Part shown: positions 62,916 through 64,000 of the stretch, in pieces
How positions within the stretch are numbered: position 1 is the first letter of the stretch
Layout: each line of letters opens with the position of its first letter
Source of the DNA: Saltatorellus ferox
Lineage (GTDB): Bacteria; Planctomycetota; UBA1135; GCA-002686595
Direction of reading: 5' to 3'
DNA: 64,000 nt
Assembly (NCBI GenBank): GCA_007751475.1
Contig: CP036434.1
Location: 2,108,001 to 2,172,000 of the forward strand
Notes under the pieces: generated by a model
Told to the model about the DNA's origin: nothing
Seen by the model: only the letters and a program-made list of their open reading frames with translations
The model's database searches: none
Program-made: the position numbers and the translations under genes

Positions 62916-62979
62916 CCGGCTACCTGCATGCGGGACATGGCAGGATTCGCAGGCATTCTCTGTCCCCTTATCTCTTCGG

Positions 62980-63000
62980 TTCCTCCGCAGCGCGGAGGAA
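62980..63000 (+). promoter_or_regulatory. Leader hairpin that pairs with the Shine-Dalgarno sequence
   Basis: TTCCTCCGC (62980-62988), loop AGC and GCGGAGGAA (62992-63000) form a perfect 9-bp stem. The 3' arm contains GGAGG, the ribosome-binding site of the following gene, 8 bases before the ATG at 63007. When folded, the site would be hidden, which suggests control of translation. The SD spacing also favours the ATG at 63007 over that at 63001. Confidence 0.5.
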
Positions 63001-63006
63001 ATGCAC

Positions 63007-64000
63007 ATGCACACATCATTCCTTCCCGGTCTTCTCGCGAGCCTTGCGTTGACAGCTACCGTCAGCGCCCAGACGACCCTCGCCGCCAACACCATCGCTG
63101 ACAACGGCGGAGGTGCGAGCTGGGGATTGTTCTTCGACGTCACCGCAGAGACAGGTGCTCTGTCCATCACGCATCTACGCACGGCGAGTACCGCCGGGGT
63201 GGGCGCTGGCGTCGAGTTCGACGTCTACACCATCCCCGGCACCGGGCTCGGTGGCGACCTCACGACAGGCCCCGGGTCATCGCTCACCGGATGGAACTCC
63301 GTCGGGCATGCGATCGGGATCCAGGGCGCGGTCGCCCAGGGAATCTCGGAGCTCATCGACATTCCGGACGTTCCCGTCCCGGCGGGGCAGACGGTTGGCG
63401 TCTGCCTGGTCTTCACGGTCTCCGGTCCACGCTACTTCGGCACGGGCGCGAACCCCTACCAGACGTTCACGGACGGGGCGCTCACGCTCACCACCGGCGA
63501 GTCTCGCACCGTTCCATTCACCCCGACGGGTCTCCTCTTCTCGTCGCGCGGGTTGACCGGCGAACTCGTCTACGACGGCGGAACCATCGGCACCTCGTAC
63601 TGTGGTCCAGCGGTCCTCAACTCGACGGGCGCGTCCGGCACCATCTCGGCCGACGGCTCGACGTCTGTGTCCGACAACGATCTCACGCTGATGGGCTCCA
63701 ACCTGCCGAACTTCTCGTTCTGCTTCTTCATCGTCAGTCGGACCCAGGGCTTCGCGTCCATGCCCGGCGGTAGCTTCGGCAATCTCTGCCTCACCGGGGC
63801 GGTGGGGCGCTACGTCGGTCCGGGCCAGATCCAGAACTCTGGATCCACCGGGTCCGTCAGCCTTGGGATCGATCTCGCCGCCATCCCGCAGCCGAACGGT
63901 TCGATCGCAGCCGTGCCTGGAGACGTGTTCAACTTCCAGGTCTGGTACCGCGATGCGCTCGGCGGCACCGCGGGCTCGAACTTCACGGACGGTCTACAGG
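63007..64000 (+). CDS. Secreted protein with planctomycete-type C-terminal domain (3' partial)
   Basis: At least 331 residues, running off the window end without a stop. The signal peptide is TSFLPGLLASLALTATVSAQ. The first half (about 25-190) is a beta-rich domain of unknown function, containing ASWGLFFDVTAETGALSITH and VEFDVYTIPGT, which resembles modules around other planctomycete surface proteins. From about residue 197 it has the shared C-terminal domain (YCGPAVLNSTG, SRTQGF, NLCLTGAVGRYVGPGQ, VWYRD, SNFTDG), so only a few residues are probably missing. Its GGAGG ribosome-binding site is in a hairpin. Confidence 0.85.
   Translation, partial: MHTSFLPGLLASLALTATVSAQTTLAANTIADNGGGASWGLFFDVTAETGALSITHLRTASTAGVGAGVEFDVYTIPGTGLGGDLTTGPGSSLTGWNSVGHAIGIQGAVAQGISELIDIPDVPVPAGQTVGVCLVFTVSGPRYFGTGANPYQTFTDGALTLTTGESRTVPFTPTGLLFSSRGLTGELVYDGGTIGTSYCGPAVLNSTGASGTISADGSTSVSDNDLTLMGSNLPNFSFCFFIVSRTQGFASMPGGSFGNLCLTGAVGRYVGPGQIQNSGSTGSVSLGIDLAAIPQPNGSIAAVPGDVFNFQVWYRDALGGTAGSNFTDGLQ

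Overview
The window is a GC-rich (roughly two-thirds G+C by eye) bacterial chromosome segment that most resembles a planctomycete, probably of a marine Saltatorellus/Poly-type lineage. The clues are three exported proteins ending in the same ~130-residue C-terminal domain (YC..NSTG, SRTQG, GRY..PGQ, W.RD..SNFSDG), FG-GAP and carboxypeptidase-regulatory-like surface proteins, a DUF1501-type protein next to a multihaem cytochrome, and a Sec-containing ArsC-like protein of a kind I associate with planctomycetes. The taxonomic call is inference. I found no rRNA, tRNA or CRISPR array.

Layout. 1-2.3 kb: a secreted protein and a short carboxypeptidase-regulatory fragment. 2.4-19.7 kb: an exopolysaccharide locus with a chain-length/transport protein whose BY-kinase domain looks dead, a Wza-like export lipoprotein, a DUF1972 glycosyltransferase, a flippase, then on the minus strand an undecaprenyl-phosphate sugar transferase, a nucleotidyltransferase-kinase fusion, an APH-like kinase, an O-antigen ligase/polymerase, a fused double GT4 glycosyltransferase and a methyltransferase, many joined by ATGA overlaps. 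An FG-GAP surface protein sits inside it. 19.7-21.2 kb: a small selenoprotein gene whose in-frame UGA truncates the naive ORF, then about 1 kb of non-coding DNA built as a large imperfect inverted repeat with 17-bp tandem repeats. 21.2-26.5 kb: dGTPase-like protein, methyltransferase, acyl-CoA dehydrogenase, sigma-70 factor. 26.5-39.7 kb: two large paralogous proteins with pilin-like N-termini and a single conserved CIMCH haem-c motif, separated by a pseudouridine synthase and an acetyltransferase, then a divergent, translationally coupled three-gene operon ending in a 1332-residue fusion of a decahaem cytochrome, an LVIVD-type propeller and EF-hands. 39.8-48.0 kb: a self-contained 2-oxoacid dehydrogenase operon (lipA, E1alpha, E1beta, E2, second E1alpha, E3, lipB). 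48.2-52.8 kb: an Hpt protein and two tandem HDOD-REC-GGDEF diguanylate cyclases. 52.9-64.0 kb: a PPOX protein, DUF3604 lipoprotein, M20 and M28 peptidases, a small membrane protein, an alpha/beta hydrolase, a MITE-like palindrome, a carboxypeptidase-regulatory protein and the start of another secreted protein.

How the genes work together. The polysaccharide genes can be read as one assembly line: initiation (sugar transferase), elongation (glycosyltransferases), decoration (methyl and possibly phosphate), flipping, polymerisation and export. The dehydrogenase operon carries both the complex and the two enzymes that make its lipoyl cofactor. The best candidate for an undescribed system is the 26.5-39.7 kb region, where pilin-like proteins bearing a c-type haem motif adjoin a decahaem propeller protein, which suggests a cell-surface redox apparatus.
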